Assembly (NCBI RefSeq): GCF_001696535.1
Contig: NZ_MBQE01000001.1
Coordinates: 1,550,001-1,614,000 of the forward strand
From: Stappia indica
GTDB taxonomy: Bacteria; Pseudomonadota; Alphaproteobacteria; Rhizobiales; Stappiaceae
Length of the DNA stretch: 64,000 bases
Direction: 5' to 3'
Shown: in pieces, positions 53,216-62,713 of the stretch
Layout of the letters: the number at the start of each line of letters is the position of its first letter
How positions within the stretch are numbered: position 1 is the stretch's first letter
Made by a program: the position numbers and the translations under genes
Notes under the pieces: generated by a model
Database searches by the model: none
What the model was told of the DNA's origin: nothing
Seen by the model: only the letters and a program-made list of their open reading frames with translations

Positions 53216-54316
53216 ATGGGATTCCAGTGCGGCATTGTCGGCCTGCCGAATGTGGGCAAGTCCACGCTGTTCAACGCGTTGACCAAGACCGCGGCGGCTC
53301 AGGCCGCGAACTATCCCTTCTGCACCATCGAGCCGAACACCGGCGAGGTGGCGGTGCCGGATCCGCGCCTGAAGGACATCGCCCGCATCGCCAAGTCGGC
53401 CAGCATCGTCCCCACGCGCCTCACCTTCGTCGACATTGCCGGCCTGGTGCGCGGCGCGTCCAAGGGCGAGGGCCTCGGCAACCAGTTCCTCGCCAACATC
53501 CGCGAGGTCGACGCCATCGCCCATGTGCTGCGCTGCTTCGAGGATGACGACATCACCCATGTCGACGGCCGCATCGACCCCATCGCCGATGCCCAGACCG
53601 TCGAGACCGAGCTGATGATCTCCGACCTGGAGAGCCTGGAGCGTCGCCTGGCGCCGCTGAAGAAGAAGGCGACCGGCGGCGACAAGGACGCCAAGGCGGT
53701 GATCCCGATCATGGAAGGCGCGCTGGAGCTTCTGCGCGAGGGCAAGCCCGCGCGCCTGCTCGACGTCTCCACCCCCGAGGAGCGCAAGATCCTCGCCGGC
53801 CTCAACCTGCTGACGACGAAGCCGATCCTCTATGTCTGCAACGTCGAGGAGGCCTGCTCGGCCACCGGCAATTCCCAGTCCGAGCGCGTGCGCGAGATGG
53901 CCGAGGCCGAAGGCGCCGCCTGCGTCGTGATCTCCGCCGCCATCGAGGCCGAGATCGCCCAGCTCGACGATGCCGAACAGGCCGAGTACCTGGAGACCAT
54001 GGGTCTCGAGGAGCCGGGCCTCGACCGCCTCATCCGCGCCGGCTACGACCTGCTCGACCTGATCACCTATTTCACCGCAGGTCCGAAGGAAGCCCGCGCC
54101 TGGACGATCCGCAAGGGCACCAAGGCGCCCCAGGCGGCCGGCGTCATCCACAGCGATTTCGAGCGCGGCTTCATCCGCGCCCAGACCATCGCCTTCGATG
54201 ATTACGTCACGCTCGGCGGCGAGGCTCCGGCCAAGGAAGCAGGCAAGGCGCGCGACGAAGGCAAGGAATACGTCGTCAAGGACGGCGACGTGCTGCTGTT
54301 CAAGTTCAACACCTGA
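53216..54316 (+). CDS. ychF: Redox-regulated ATPase YchF (Obg-family)
   Basis: A 366-residue translation-associated P-loop ATPase. The P-loop GLPNVGKST (9-17) and G3 DIAGLVRGA are typical. The G4 motif reads CNVEEA (YchF has NxxE instead of NKxD, explaining ATP use). A coiled coil follows (about 130-200), and a TGS-like C-terminal domain (about 280-366) contains DYVTLGGEAPAKEAGKAR. YchF interacts with ribosomes and is linked to stress responses. The gene ends the rplY-pth-ychF cluster. Confidence 0.96.
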   Translation: MGFQCGIVGLPNVGKSTLFNALTKTAAAQAANYPFCTIEPNTGEVAVPDPRLKDIARIAKSASIVPTRLTFVDIAGLVRGASKGEGLGNQFLANIREVDAIAHVLRCFEDDDITHVDGRIDPIADAQTVETELMISDLESLERRLAPLKKKATGGDKDAKAVIPIMEGALELLREGKPARLLDVSTPEERKILAGLNLLTTKPILYVCNVEEACSATGNSQSERVREMAEAEGAACVVISAAIEAEIAQLDDAEQAEYLETMGLEEPGLDRLIRAGYDLLDLITYFTAGPKEARAWTIRKGTKAPQAAGVIHSDFERGFIRAQTIAFDDYVTLGGEAPAKEAGKARDEGKEYVVKDGDVLLFKFNT

Positions 54317-54368
54317 GCATCCGACTTTGATCGCTCTCGCGCTTTCCCTGCGGCCGGTCTAGTGTGCG

Positions 54369-54389
54369 CTGCCGCCGTCGTGGCGGCAG
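54369..54389 (+). other. Hairpin between ychF and the small exported-protein gene
   Basis: Perfect 8-bp stem CTGCCGCC/GGCGGCAG (54369-54376 with 54382-54389), 5-base loop. It ends five bases before the TGAGGG ribosome-binding site of the next gene. No T-tract, so it may lower translation of that gene rather than terminate. Confidence 0.5.
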
Positions 54390-54407
54390 TCTCCTGAGGG
54401 AAATCGC

Positions 54408-54767
54408 ATGTTCCATCGCATGCTCGCGACCGCTTCGGCGGCGCTCGTGCTTTGTGCGTCCGCCGCATTCGCCGGCACGGGCGCCGAAGGCTACTTCCAG
54501 ATCTACAACAACACGGACGACAACACCGTCGTCGGGTTCTACACCAACGACGGCGGCGGCTGGTCGAGCAACTGGCTTTCCAGTCCGATCGCGCCGGACC
54601 AGTCGGCCCGCGCCGAGTTCACCGACGACAGCGGCTCCTGCGCCCAGACCTTCCGGGTCGGCTGGCTCGGGACCGACGGCGGCGAGGTGCTCGATGACCC
54701 GATCGACATCGACATCTGCGAAGCCAGCAACGTCTATCTCGACGACAACGAGATCTATTACGACTGA
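54408..54767 (+). CDS. Small acidic exported protein, unknown
   Basis: 119 residues with a signal peptide (about 1-22, ending AAFAGT). The mature protein is acidic (many Asp) with aromatic residues and two Cys (GSCAQTF and IDICEAS) that could form one disulfide. It contains YFQIYNNTDDNTVVGFYTNDGGG near 29-51, suggesting a small all-beta fold. No family recognised. A hairpin precedes its ribosome-binding site. Confidence 0.7.
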   Translation: MFHRMLATASAALVLCASAAFAGTGAEGYFQIYNNTDDNTVVGFYTNDGGGWSSNWLSSPIAPDQSARAEFTDDSGSCAQTFRVGWLGTDGGEVLDDPIDIDICEASNVYLDDNEIYYD

Positions 54768-54827
54768 GTGTCGGCACGCGGCCGGAGGCTCTCGACAGCG
54801 GCCTCCGGCTGCGTATAGATCGACATC

Positions 54828-55286
54828 ATGAGCACGTTCAGAAGCTTCGAGGATTTCGAGCCCGGCGAGATCATCGCTCTCGGCTCCAAGACCGTCACCC
54901 GCGAAGAGATCATCGCCTTCGCGGCCGAGTTCGATCCCCAGCCGTTCCATCTCGACGAAGCGGCGGGCGAAGCCTCGCTTCTCGGCGGTCTGGCCGCATC
55001 CGGCTGGCACACCATCTCCATGCTGATGCGCCTGATGTGCGACGGCCTGCTGCTGAACTCCAGCGGCAAGGGCTCGCCCGGCGTCGAGGAAGTGCGCTGG
55101 ATGCGCCCGGTGCGCCCCGGCGACGTGCTTGCCGCCAGCGCCGAGGTGATCTCCAGCCGCGTGCTGAATTCGCGTCCCGAACTCGGCATGGTCGACTTCC
55201 TGTTCACCGTCGTCGACCAGACCGGCGCCACCGTTATGACCCAGCGCAACAAGATCCTGTTCGCACGTCGGGAGGCCGCCCAATGA
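54828..55286 (+). CDS. MaoC-family hydratase, first of a pair
   Basis: A 152-residue single-hotdog MaoC protein. The hydratase signature is AAEFDPQPFHLDEAAGEASLLGGLAASGWH (30-59, named by its blocks AAEFDPQPFHL and LAASGWH), with Asp and His forming the active site. It likely hydrates an enoyl-CoA. It overlaps the second MaoC gene by four bases. The two homologues probably form a hetero-oligomer or act as a pair. Confidence 0.88.
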   Translation: MSTFRSFEDFEPGEIIALGSKTVTREEIIAFAAEFDPQPFHLDEAAGEASLLGGLAASGWHTISMLMRLMCDGLLLNSSGKGSPGVEEVRWMRPVRPGDVLAASAEVISSRVLNSRPELGMVDFLFTVVDQTGATVMTQRNKILFARREAAQ

Positions 55287-55765
55287 CCTGGTTCGAGGAC
55301 ATGGCCATCGGCGAGCGCCGCGAGCTCGGCAGCTACCTTTTCACGCCGGAAGAGATCGTGCGCTACGCGAGCGCCTTCGATCCCCAGCCCTTCCACCTGT
55401 CGGACGAAGAGGCGGCGAAGACCCATTTCGGGCGTCTGTGCGCCTCCGGCTGGCACACCGGCTCGGTGTGGATGAAGCTGATGGTCGCCCATATCCAGGC
55501 CGAATGCGAAAGGCTCGGCACGCCCTCGCGCCTCGGCCCCTCCCCCGGCTTCACCGACCTGAAGTGGATCCGCCCGGTTTTCGCCGGCGATACGATCACC
55601 TACAGCTCGACCCTGCTGGAGAAGCGCGAGATGCGCACGAGGCCGCAATGGGGCCTGGCGATCCACGGCAACGAAGGCGTCAATCAGGACGGCGTGACGG
55701 TGTTCTCCTTCACCGGCAAGGTGCTGGTCGCCCGCCGTCCGGAGACGCACGACACGGACGGCTGA
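55283..55765 (+). CDS. MaoC-family hydratase, second of a pair
   Basis: A 160-residue MaoC hotdog protein. YASAFDPQPFHLSDEEA (28-44) and CASGWH near 53 carry the catalytic Asp/His. The ATG at 55283 (GGGAGG upstream) overlaps the first MaoC gene (ATGA). Two tandem MaoC genes of this kind are common after ychF in Rhizobiales; they may act in R-specific enoyl-CoA hydration, substrate unknown. Confidence 0.88.
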   Translation: MTWFEDMAIGERRELGSYLFTPEEIVRYASAFDPQPFHLSDEEAAKTHFGRLCASGWHTGSVWMKLMVAHIQAECERLGTPSRLGPSPGFTDLKWIRPVFAGDTITYSSTLLEKREMRTRPQWGLAIHGNEGVNQDGVTVFSFTGKVLVARRPETHDTDG

Positions 55766-55870
55766 ACCCGCCGCAAGTGCGGACCGCGATCACGTTCCCG
55801 GCGGCTACCGTGGCCACAACCCCTGGCACCGGCCCGGGCAGGTGTGGCACCGTTAACGTCTTGTTCACCA

Positions 55871-55886
55871 TTAACTCTTTTTTAAC
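55871..55886 (+). promoter_or_regulatory. CtrA-type box upstream of the coiled-coil gene
   Basis: TTAA (55871-55874), seven bases, TTAAC (55882-55886), a perfect match to the alphaproteobacterial CtrA consensus TTAA-N7-TTAAC. A third TTAAC lies upstream at 55853-55857. It is 120 bases before the GTG of the coiled-coil gene. CtrA controls cell-cycle and motility genes in this class. Confidence 0.6.
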
Positions 55887-56005
55887 AGGTGCCGGCCGAT
55901 ACACATTGCATCTGATGGTTGCAAGACCTTCCATGCCCTGTGCCGGCGGTCCGGTGACATGCGGGCGATGATGTCGGCCTCCATCCCGGGTCGGAGGACG
56001 TCGCG

Positions 56006-57040
56006 GTGTCGGTGCTATCCCTTCTCAAGACGGCCTCAAGCCTCGCAGGGCTTCCCTCCCGCTCCGCCGACCGCCTTTCCAATCCGTTCGCGAACCAGAC
56101 CAATGCGACACTGGGACGGCTTGCCGATAGCGGCATCACGTTGAGCGAGGACTCGGTCAAGGAGATCGAGGACACCGTCGAGATCAGCCAGCAGCTCCAG
56201 CGCGCGGTCGACCAGATGAAGGACGACGCACGCTCGAACAAGGCCAGCGAGATCAAGCAGAAGATCGAGGAGCTGAAGCAGCGCCTGCAGTTCGCGACGC
56301 CGAAGCAGGCCAAGGCGATGCTGCGCGAACTCAAGGCGCTTGCGCAGGACTTCAAGGGCGCGGCATCGCAGCTGGGCTCGGATGCGGCCGAGCTGTCATC
56401 GGGCACCTCCGGCGCTAGCGTTTCCCCGGCGCAAGATACAGCGGCCACAGACGATGCGGCAAACCGGACGGCCTCGGGCGAAGCGCAAGGCACGGCCCAG
56501 CCCGGCGAGCCGCAAGAGACCGCAGCGGCGGGCACGGCGAGCAACGAGGCGAAGCCGTCCGGCCAGCCCGGAGAAGAGAGCGACGCGGACGCCACAGGCA
56601 AGAGCGACGACGAGCCGAGCCAGGAAGAGCTGAAGTCCGCCCTGCAGGCCTATATCGGCGCCCAGCACAAGGAAGAGGAGGCGGCGAACCGCTCCCGCGC
56701 CGTGGGGATGAAGAAAGAGCGCGAAGATCTGAAGAAGCTCGGCGAGGAACTGAAGCAACTGGCGAAAAGGATCGCGGACCTCGCCCGCCGCGACGGGACA
56801 GACGAAACGGAAAGCCGACGCGACAAGTCGTCGATCGATCAGGCCCTCAACGACGGCAACCGAGCCCTCGACAGCCCCGAGCTTGCCCGGTCGCTCGACC
56901 TGGCGCTTTCCGAAAGGCCGGGAAGTGCCAGGGCTCAGGTCTCGGGGGCGGCCACCGCCGCACCCGCGCAGGCAAGCCTTGCGTATACCGCCGGGGCGGG
57001 CGTTTCGTCCCTCGCCTCCCCGCAGGCTGTGATTCTCTAA
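56006..57040 (+). CDS. Coiled-coil, low-complexity protein with a CtrA box upstream
   Basis: A 344-residue protein not recognised. Residues about 45-115 are a charged coiled coil (IEDTVEISQQLQRAVDQMK, then KIEELKQRLQFATPKQAKAMLRELKAL). Residues 125-210 are an Ala/Gly/Ser/Glu-rich disordered linker. A second coil lies at about 215-270, and the tail is again low-complexity. No signal peptide or membrane helix is evident. GTG 56006 has GGAGG nine bases upstream. The layout resembles coiled proteins placed near flagellar or cell-division genes, but neither is here. Convergent with the GNAT gene. Confidence 0.68.
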   Translation: MSVLSLLKTASSLAGLPSRSADRLSNPFANQTNATLGRLADSGITLSEDSVKEIEDTVEISQQLQRAVDQMKDDARSNKASEIKQKIEELKQRLQFATPKQAKAMLRELKALAQDFKGAASQLGSDAAELSSGTSGASVSPAQDTAATDDAANRTASGEAQGTAQPGEPQETAAAGTASNEAKPSGQPGEESDADATGKSDDEPSQEELKSALQAYIGAQHKEEEAANRSRAVGMKKEREDLKKLGEELKQLAKRIADLARRDGTDETESRRDKSSIDQALNDGNRALDSPELARSLDLALSERPGSARAQVSGAATAAPAQASLAYTAGAGVSSLASPQAVIL

Positions 57041-57052
57041 AACGCCCTGTCT

Positions 57053-57535
57053 TCAGAGCGCCCTGGCGAAGACCACCTCGTCGCGGATCGGGATGCCGTA
57101 TTCGCCGAGCATCGGGATCTCCGGCTTCAGCTTGCGCTCCTCGTCGATCGCGCCTGGGACAATCTTCTCCAGCCGGAAGTCGCGGCGCTGGTAGAAGCGG
57201 AAGGCGTCGAGATTGTCGTTGGAGGTGCGCACCAGCAGCCGGCGAATGCCGTTCTCGACCGCAGCTCCGGCCACGGCTTTCAAAAGCAGCGTGCCGATGC
57301 CGCCCCAGCGATTGAGCGAATCGAGCGTCAGGATCTCCCACTCTCGCGCGCGCTGGATCAGCGTCACCAGGCCGACGATTTCGCCGTCCTCGTCCAGCGC
57401 GATGAAGCCGGGCAGGCGCGACGCGTCGATCATCTCGCCCTCGATCAGGATCTCCGGGCTGGTCCATCGTCGGGTCAGCAGTTCGACCACTGCCGCGTGG
57501 TCGTCCTCCGTCTTGGCGCGAATGGTTACGGTCAT
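57053..57535 (-). CDS. GNAT-family N-acetyltransferase
   Basis: A 160-residue single GNAT domain. VTIRAKTEDDHAAVVELL starts the fold; the acetyl-CoA loop is SLNRWGGIGTLLLKAVAG (about 73-90), where the usual R/Q-x-x-G-x-G/A reads RWGGIG. NDNLDAFRFYQRRDFRL near 105 is the alpha4 region. Substrate unknown. The ATG at 57535 has GAGGA eight bases upstream. It ends 12 bases from the convergent coiled-coil gene stop. Confidence 0.83.
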   Translation of the reverse strand: MTVTIRAKTEDDHAAVVELLTRRWTSPEILIEGEMIDASRLPGFIALDEDGEIVGLVTLIQRAREWEILTLDSLNRWGGIGTLLLKAVAGAAVENGIRRLLVRTSNDNLDAFRFYQRRDFRLEKIVPGAIDEERKLKPEIPMLGEYGIPIRDEVVFARAL

Positions 57536-57588
57536 GACAATGTCCTCGTGATGGGTGGGCGCCGCGCCCGCCATGCTTGTCGGAGAGA

Positions 57589-58275
57589 TTAACGCCGGAA
57601 CAGCCGTTCGCCGAGCCCCTGCCGCGCCTGCCAGCCGGCACGCTCCAGTTCCGGGTCGTCGTGCTCTTCCTGCGGATAGCCGATGCACAGATAGGCGATC
57701 AGCCGCCAGGCGTCCGGCACGTCCAGCGCAAGCGCGACCTGCTGCGGATCGATGATCGACACCCAGCCGAGGCCGACACCGCGGGCACGCGCGGCGAGCC
57801 ACAGCGTGTTGACGGCGCAGACGCAGGAATAGGCCAGCATCTCCGGCATGGTCCGCCGGCCGAGGCCCTCGCCCTGAAGGGTGCCTTCGTCGCAGAAGAC
57901 GGCAAGCTGCACCGGCGCGACCGTGAGCCCCTCCAGCTTCAGCCGGGCATAGAGTTCGGCCCGCTCGCCATCATAGGACGACAGCGCATCCGCATTGGCC
58001 TTCAGGAAGCTCTCCCGCACCGCCGTGCGGCGTTCGGGCGCGTCCACCAGCACGAAGCGCCAGGGCTGGCTGTTGCCGACCGACGGCGACATGTGCGCCT
58101 GTGCCAGCAGCGTCTCCAGCAGGCCTTCGGGCAGGGCGCGCGGATCGAACCGCCGCACGTCCCGCCGCCATGCCAGCAACGTCTCGAAGCCTGTCAGAAA
58201 GGCATCGCCGAAGGCCGGCGCCCCGCCGTCTTGCCCGTCGCTGCGGGCCGGGTCGCGGGTCCCCTCCCCGGTCAA
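57589..58275 (-). CDS. bluB: 5,6-dimethylbenzimidazole synthase
   Basis: A flavin-destroying enzyme that converts reduced FMN and O2 to the lower ligand of cobalamin (DMB). 228 aa. Marks: [14 protein letters not shown] near 35-48, [15 protein letters not shown] near 60-74 (FMN contact), and [11 protein letters not shown] near 167. The start is TTG at 58275, overlapping the apt stop (TTGA), because no better in-frame start exists before the conserved WRRDVRRF. That marks it as the second gene of an apt-bluB operon. No other cobalamin gene is in the window. Confidence 0.9.
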   Translation of the reverse strand: MTGEGTRDPARSDGQDGGAPAFGDAFLTGFETLLAWRRDVRRFDPRALPEGLLETLLAQAHMSPSVGNSQPWRFVLVDAPERRTAVRESFLKANADALSSYDGERAELYARLKLEGLTVAPVQLAVFCDEGTLQGEGLGRRTMPEMLAYSCVCAVNTLWLAARARGVGLGWVSIIDPQQVALALDVPDAWRLIAYLCIGYPQEEHDDPELERAGWQARQGLGERLFRR

Positions 58276-58820
58276 TGGCCCGGAAAGTCCACCAGCGTGC
58301 GCACGGGAACGCCGAGGGCTTCCAGTCGCGCGCGCCCGCCGAGATCCGGCAGGTCGACGATGAAGCAGGCCGAGACCACCTCCGCGCCCATCTGCTGCAG
58401 CAGCTTGGTCGCGGCCTCCGCCGTGCCGCCGGTGGCGATCAGGTCGTCGACCAGGATCACCTTGTCGCCCGGACGAATCGCGTCCTTGTGCATCTCCATC
58501 TCGTCGATGCCGTACTCCAGCGAATAAGCGATGCGCACCGTGTCGTGCGGCAGCTTGCCCTTCTTGCGGATCGGCACGAAGCCGGAGGACAGCTGATGCG
58601 CCACCGCACCGCCGAGGATGAAGCCGCGCGCCTCGATGCCCGCGACCTGATCGACCTTGGAGCCGGCCCAGGGCTGCACCAGCGCATCGACCGCCCGGCG
58701 GAACGCCCGCGCATTGCCGAGCAGCGTGGTGATGTCGCGAAACAGGATGCCCGGCTTGGGATAGTCCACGATGGTGCGGATTGCCGCCGTCAGCTCCTCA
58801 GAGACCGTTTCAGTCGTCAT
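58272..58820 (-). CDS. apt: Adenine phosphoribosyltransferase
   Basis: A 182-residue purine-salvage enzyme: adenine plus PRPP gives AMP and pyrophosphate. PRPP-binding motif [20 protein letters not shown] near 126-145, [10 protein letters not shown] near 30 and [15 protein letters not shown] near 64. The ATG at 58820 is chosen over upstream in-frame codons because it gives the standard N-terminus. It follows mtnP by 124 bases; mtnP releases adenine, so the two form a salvage unit. Confidence 0.94.
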   Translation of the reverse strand: MTTETVSEELTAAIRTIVDYPKPGILFRDITTLLGNARAFRRAVDALVQPWAGSKVDQVAGIEARGFILGGAVAHQLSSGFVPIRKKGKLPHDTVRIAYSLEYGIDEMEMHKDAIRPGDKVILVDDLIATGGTAEAATKLLQQMGAEVVSACFIVDLPDLGGRARLEALGVPVRTLVDFPGH

Positions 58821-58944
58821 TGCCCGTCCGTCTTGTTGCTTGGGGCGCGCGTGCCCGACAGGCAGCCGCGCAACCCGTTGTTGGGGGAGTGTGCCACATT
58901 CGCCGGTCCGGCAAAGCGGTTTCGTTCGCAGCGCCGTCGTCGCC

Positions 58945-59820
58945 TCAGCGGGCGAGCACCCGGCCGGCCACCGCATCGAGCTTCGCCGTGAGCTCGGGGT
59001 CGCGCGCCTCCGGCGCCGTCATCAGCGCGAATTCCAGCGCCGTGTCGGAGCCGATCGGGCAGGCCTCGTGCTCGCGCGGCAGGTCCTGCGCCAGCCGCGC
59101 CACCAGCCGGCGGGCATTGTCCGCATTGTCGTGCAGAACCTTGATGATCGACTGGATGTCGACCGAACCGTGGTCGGGATGCCAGCTGTCGTAGTCGGTG
59201 ACCATGGCGACGGTCGCGTAGCAGATCTCCGCCTCGCGGGCGAGCTTGGCCTCCGGCATGTTGGTCATGCCGATCACGTCGCAGTTCCAGCTGCGGTAGA
59301 GTTTGCTCTCCGCCAGCGACGAGAACTGCGGGCCTTCCATGGCGAGATATGTGCCGCCGCGGTGGAAGGTCAGCGCCTCCGCCTCTGCCGCCGCCGCGAT
59401 ATGGCCGACAAGGCCGGGCGAGACCGGCTCGGCCATCGACACATGGGCGACGCAGCCCTTGCCGAAGAAGCTCTTCGCCCGCGCGAAGGTGCGGTCGATG
59501 AACTGGTCGACCAGCACGAAATGCCCCGGCGCCATCGCCTCGTTGAGCGACCCCACGGCCGAGACCGAAACCAGCGAGGTGACGCCGCAGCGCTTCATCA
59601 CGTCGATATTGGCGCGGTAGTTGATGTCGGAGGGCGCATAGCGGTGGCCCCGGCCATGACGCGGCAGGAAGACCACTTTCAGCCCGTCGATCTCGCCGAT
59701 CCGCACGGCGTCCGACGCCTCGCCCCAGGGGCTCGCGACCTCGACCCATTCCGCGCCTTCAAGCGCCGGCAGGTCGTAAAGCCCCGATCCGCCGATCACA
59801 CCCAGTACAGCCTTCACCAT
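58945..59820 (-). CDS. mtnP: S-methyl-5'-thioadenosine phosphorylase
   Basis: A 291-residue enzyme splitting methylthioadenosine with phosphate into adenine and methylthioribose 1-phosphate (methionine salvage). [15 protein letters not shown] (6-20), [20 protein letters not shown] (51-70), [16 protein letters not shown] near 160-175 (active site) and [18 protein letters not shown] near 187-204 are standard. ATG 59820. Clustered with apt and near petABC as in many Rhizobiales. Confidence 0.95.
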   Translation of the reverse strand: MVKAVLGVIGGSGLYDLPALEGAEWVEVASPWGEASDAVRIGEIDGLKVVFLPRHGRGHRYAPSDINYRANIDVMKRCGVTSLVSVSAVGSLNEAMAPGHFVLVDQFIDRTFARAKSFFGKGCVAHVSMAEPVSPGLVGHIAAAAEAEALTFHRGGTYLAMEGPQFSSLAESKLYRSWNCDVIGMTNMPEAKLAREAEICYATVAMVTDYDSWHPDHGSVDIQSIIKVLHDNADNARRLVARLAQDLPREHEACPIGSDTALEFALMTAPEARDPELTAKLDAVAGRVLAR

Positions 59821-59892
59821 CCGCGCAACTCCTCTGCCGTGCCTGCTGCGATAGCACCCGCGCCGCGCCCGTCCAACCGGGCAGCGGACATG

Positions 59893-59920
59893 AAAAGGCC
59901 GCCGGATTGCTCCGGCGGCC
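59893..59920 (-). terminator. Terminator of the petABC operon
   Basis: Stem GGCCGCCGG/CCGGCGGCC (59897-59905 with 59912-59920), 6-base loop, minus-strand TTTTC tail. It lies 28 bases past the petC stop and separates it from mtnP. Confidence 0.88.
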
Positions 59921-59948
59921 ACTTGTTCAGGACTTTCGTCGGGGCCGC

Positions 59949-60833
59949 TTAGTGCTCGACGTCGCGCCAGATCGACTTCTTGGTGAAGTAGAGGAGCGAA
60001 GCGAAGACGACCAGGAAGATCATCACGCGGAAGCCCATGCTCTTGCGCTCCTCGAGCTTCGGCTCGGCAACCCACATCATGAAGGCGGAGACGTCGTGGG
60101 CGTACTGGTCCACGGTCATCGGCGTGCCGTCGGTGTACTCGACCTGCTCGTCGGACAGCGGCGGCGCCATGCCGATCGGGCCGCCGGTCAGGGGCTGGCC
60201 GTGGCATTCCTCATTGGTGATCGAGCCGCCGATGAACTTCTCGTTGTAGTAACCCGAGAAATCCTCGCCGAAACAGGCCGGCGCGTCCTTGTAGCCCGTC
60301 AGCAGGTTGTAGATGTAGTCCGGGCCGTGCTCCTGGTACTGCGTGAACATGTCGAACACGAAGCCCGGGAAGCCGCTGGCGACGGCGCGCGCCTTGGCCA
60401 GCGTCGAGAAGTCCGGCGGATAGGCGCCGCCATTGGCGGCACGGGCCGCCTGCTCGTTCGGGAACGGCGAAGGCCAGCGGTCGGAGGGGATCGCGGCGAC
60501 CTCCTCCATCTCGCCGTCGTCGTTCGGGCCCTTCATGACCGTGTACTCGGCGGCGACCGCCTTGACCTGGTCTTCGGTGAAGCCCGGACCGCCCTCTTCC
60601 GCCAGGTTGCGGAAGGAGAGCAGCCTTGAGCCGTGACAGGAGGCACAAACCTCCTTGTAGACCTTGAAGCCGCGCTGCAGCTGGGCCTTGTCGTACTGGC
60701 CGAAGGGGCCGGAGAACGACCACTGCTGGCGTTCGATGTGCGGGGCCTGGCCCGCAGCCATGACCGGCGTGGCAACTGCCGTTGCGGCCACGGCCAGCAG
60801 GGCGCCACGCACGGATTTGATCATCGTCTTCAT
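59949..60833 (-). CDS. petC: Cytochrome c1 subunit of the bc1 complex
   Basis: A 294-residue periplasmic cytochrome with a signal peptide (about 1-26, ending PVMAAG). The haem attachment is CASCHG near 60; the sixth ligand is a Met in the GGPIGMAPPL region near 205. One C-terminal helix (about 266-285, FRVMIFLVVFASLLYF) anchors it. It passes electrons from the Rieske protein to a c-type cytochrome. ATG 60833 has GGGAG nine bases upstream. It is the last gene of petABC. Confidence 0.95.
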   Translation of the reverse strand: MKTMIKSVRGALLAVAATAVATPVMAAGQAPHIERQQWSFSGPFGQYDKAQLQRGFKVYKEVCASCHGSRLLSFRNLAEEGGPGFTEDQVKAVAAEYTVMKGPNDDGEMEEVAAIPSDRWPSPFPNEQAARAANGGAYPPDFSTLAKARAVASGFPGFVFDMFTQYQEHGPDYIYNLLTGYKDAPACFGEDFSGYYNEKFIGGSITNEECHGQPLTGGPIGMAPPLSDEQVEYTDGTPMTVDQYAHDVSAFMMWVAEPKLEERKSMGFRVMIFLVVFASLLYFTKKSIWRDVEH

Positions 60834-60862
60834 TGAGGAGAACTCCCAATCCCGTCCGTGGT

Positions 60863-62125
60863 TCACTTCGTGTCCGGCGCCGCGACCGCACCGGCCGGCT
60901 TGCCGCCGCCGCTGAGCACGGCTTCCGAGATCGAGGCCGGCAGCTCCTTCGGCTTCTCAAGGAAGCCCAGCAGCGGCAGGATGATCAGGAAGTGAGCGAA
61001 ATAGTAGGCCGTCAGGATACGGGCCGCGATCACGTAGCCGCCTTCCGCCGGCATGGCGCCGAGGTAGCCGAGACCGACGCAGACAGCGGCGAAGATCCAG
61101 AAGAACTGCTTGAACAGCGGACGGTAGGTGCCCGAACGGACCTTCGAGGTGTCGAGCCACGGCAGGACGAACATCACCGCGATCGAGCCGAACATCAGGA
61201 TGACGCCGCCGAGCTTGTCCGGAACCGCGCGAAGGATCGCGTAGAACGGCAGGAAGTACCACTCCGGAACGATATGCGCCGGGGTGACCAGCGGATTCGC
61301 CTCGATGTAGTTGTCGGCGTGACCCAGGAAGTTCGGGATGTAGAACACGAAGTAGGCGAACAGGATCATGAACACCACGATCGCGAACAGGTCCTTGATC
61401 GTGTAGTACGGATGGAACGGGATCGTGTCCTGCTTGGTCTTCGGGTTGATGCCCGTCGGGTTGTTGTTGCCGGTGGTGTGGAACGCCCACACGTGCAGCA
61501 GAACGACGCCGAAGATCATGAACGGCAGCAGGTAGTGCAGCGAGAAGAAGCGGTTCAGCGTCGGGTTATCGACGGCGAAGCCACCCCACAGCCAGTTCAC
61601 GATCGGCTCGCCGACCAGCGGTAGCGCCGAGAACAGGTTGGTGATCACGGTGGCGCCCCAGAAGGACATCTGGCCCCAGGGCAGCACGTAGCCCATGAAC
61701 GCGGTCGCCATCATGATCAGGAAGATCACGACGCCGAGGATCCACGAGATCTCGCGCGGCGCCTTGTAGGAGCCATAATACATGCCGCGGAACATGTGGA
61801 TGAATACGGCGATGAAGAACATCGACGCGCCGTTGGCGTGCAGGTAGCGCAGCAGCCAGCCGAAGTTCACGTCGCGCATGATGTGCTCGACGGACGCGAA
61901 GGCCATCGCGGTGTTCGGCGTGTAGTGCATCACCAGCACGATGCCGGTGACGATCTGCGCGATCAGCACGAAGAACAGGATGCCGCCGAAGGTCCACCAG
62001 TAGTTGAGGTTCTTCGGGGTGGGAAAATCGACGAAGGAACCGCGAACGAGCCCGATGACGGGAAGGCGGCTCTCGAGCCACTTAGCCGCCGCGCTCTGCG
62101 GCACGTAATTGGAATGTCCAGCCAT
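60863..62125 (-). CDS. petB: Cytochrome b subunit of the bc1 complex
   Basis: A 420-residue eight-helix quinol-oxidising subunit. Haem-ligand His residues lie in helices B and [30 protein letters not shown] near 91-119, and [23 protein letters not shown] near 197-219. The Qo-site PEWY is in [18 protein letters not shown] near 288-305. [32 protein letters not shown] near 124-155 is helix C with PWGQ. The C-terminal tail is Ala/Gly-rich. Normal size for alphaproteobacteria. Confidence 0.97.
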   Translation of the reverse strand: MAGHSNYVPQSAAAKWLESRLPVIGLVRGSFVDFPTPKNLNYWWTFGGILFFVLIAQIVTGIVLVMHYTPNTAMAFASVEHIMRDVNFGWLLRYLHANGASMFFIAVFIHMFRGMYYGSYKAPREISWILGVVIFLIMMATAFMGYVLPWGQMSFWGATVITNLFSALPLVGEPIVNWLWGGFAVDNPTLNRFFSLHYLLPFMIFGVVLLHVWAFHTTGNNNPTGINPKTKQDTIPFHPYYTIKDLFAIVVFMILFAYFVFYIPNFLGHADNYIEANPLVTPAHIVPEWYFLPFYAILRAVPDKLGGVILMFGSIAVMFVLPWLDTSKVRSGTYRPLFKQFFWIFAAVCVGLGYLGAMPAEGGYVIAARILTAYYFAHFLIILPLLGFLEKPKELPASISEAVLSGGGKPAGAVAAPDTK

Positions 62126-62152
62126 GGCTGCCTCTCCTATGGATTGCCGCTA

Positions 62153-62713
62153 TCAACCGATCTGAATCACGTTGTCCGAGGTGAACTCGAACGGCGGGAT
62201 CAGGAGATTCTCGGGTGCGGGTCCCTTGCGGATGCGGCCGGCCGTATCGTAGTGCGAGCCGTGGCAGGGGCAGAACCAGCCGCCGAAATCACCGGACTGT
62301 CCGAGCGGAATGCAGCCAAGATGGGTGCAGACGCCGACCATCACGATCAGCGCTTCCCGGCCCTCGACGCCGCGATTGGCGTCGGTCGCCTGCGCGTCCG
62401 CCGCCAGGTTGGCGTTGCGTGCGTTCTGGTCCGGAAGATCGGAAATCGCGACGGCATTCGCCTCCTCGACTTCCTTGGCGCTGCGGTTGCGGATGAACAC
62501 CGGCTTGCCGCGCCACATAACCTTGATTTCCTGCCCTTCCTCGATGGCCGAGATGTCGACCTCGATCGAGGCGAGCGACAGGGCCGACGCATCCGGGTTC
62601 ATCTGGTCGATGAAAGGCCATGCGAGCGCGGCTGCGCCAACCGCCCCCATCGCACCGGTCGCGATATAGAGGAAATCGCGGCGAGTGGGTTCGACCGTAT
62701 CCTGCTGTGCCAA
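62153..62713 (-). CDS. petA: Rieske iron-sulfur subunit of the bc1 complex
   Basis: A 186-residue protein with a Tat-type N-terminus (TRRDFLYIATGAMGAVG, 10-26) that stays as the membrane anchor. The [2Fe-2S] ligands are in CTHLGCIP and CPCHGSHYD near 129-154, all intact. The start is TTG at 62713 with AGAGGA eight bases upstream; MAQQDTVEPTRRDF is the expected N-terminus. It is the first gene of petABC. Regulation by a PetP/PetR-like pair is possible by analogy with Rhodobacter. Confidence 0.95.
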   Translation of the reverse strand: MAQQDTVEPTRRDFLYIATGAMGAVGAAALAWPFIDQMNPDASALSLASIEVDISAIEEGQEIKVMWRGKPVFIRNRSAKEVEEANAVAISDLPDQNARNANLAADAQATDANRGVEGREALIVMVGVCTHLGCIPLGQSGDFGGWFCPCHGSHYDTAGRIRKGPAPENLLIPPFEFTSDNVIQIG

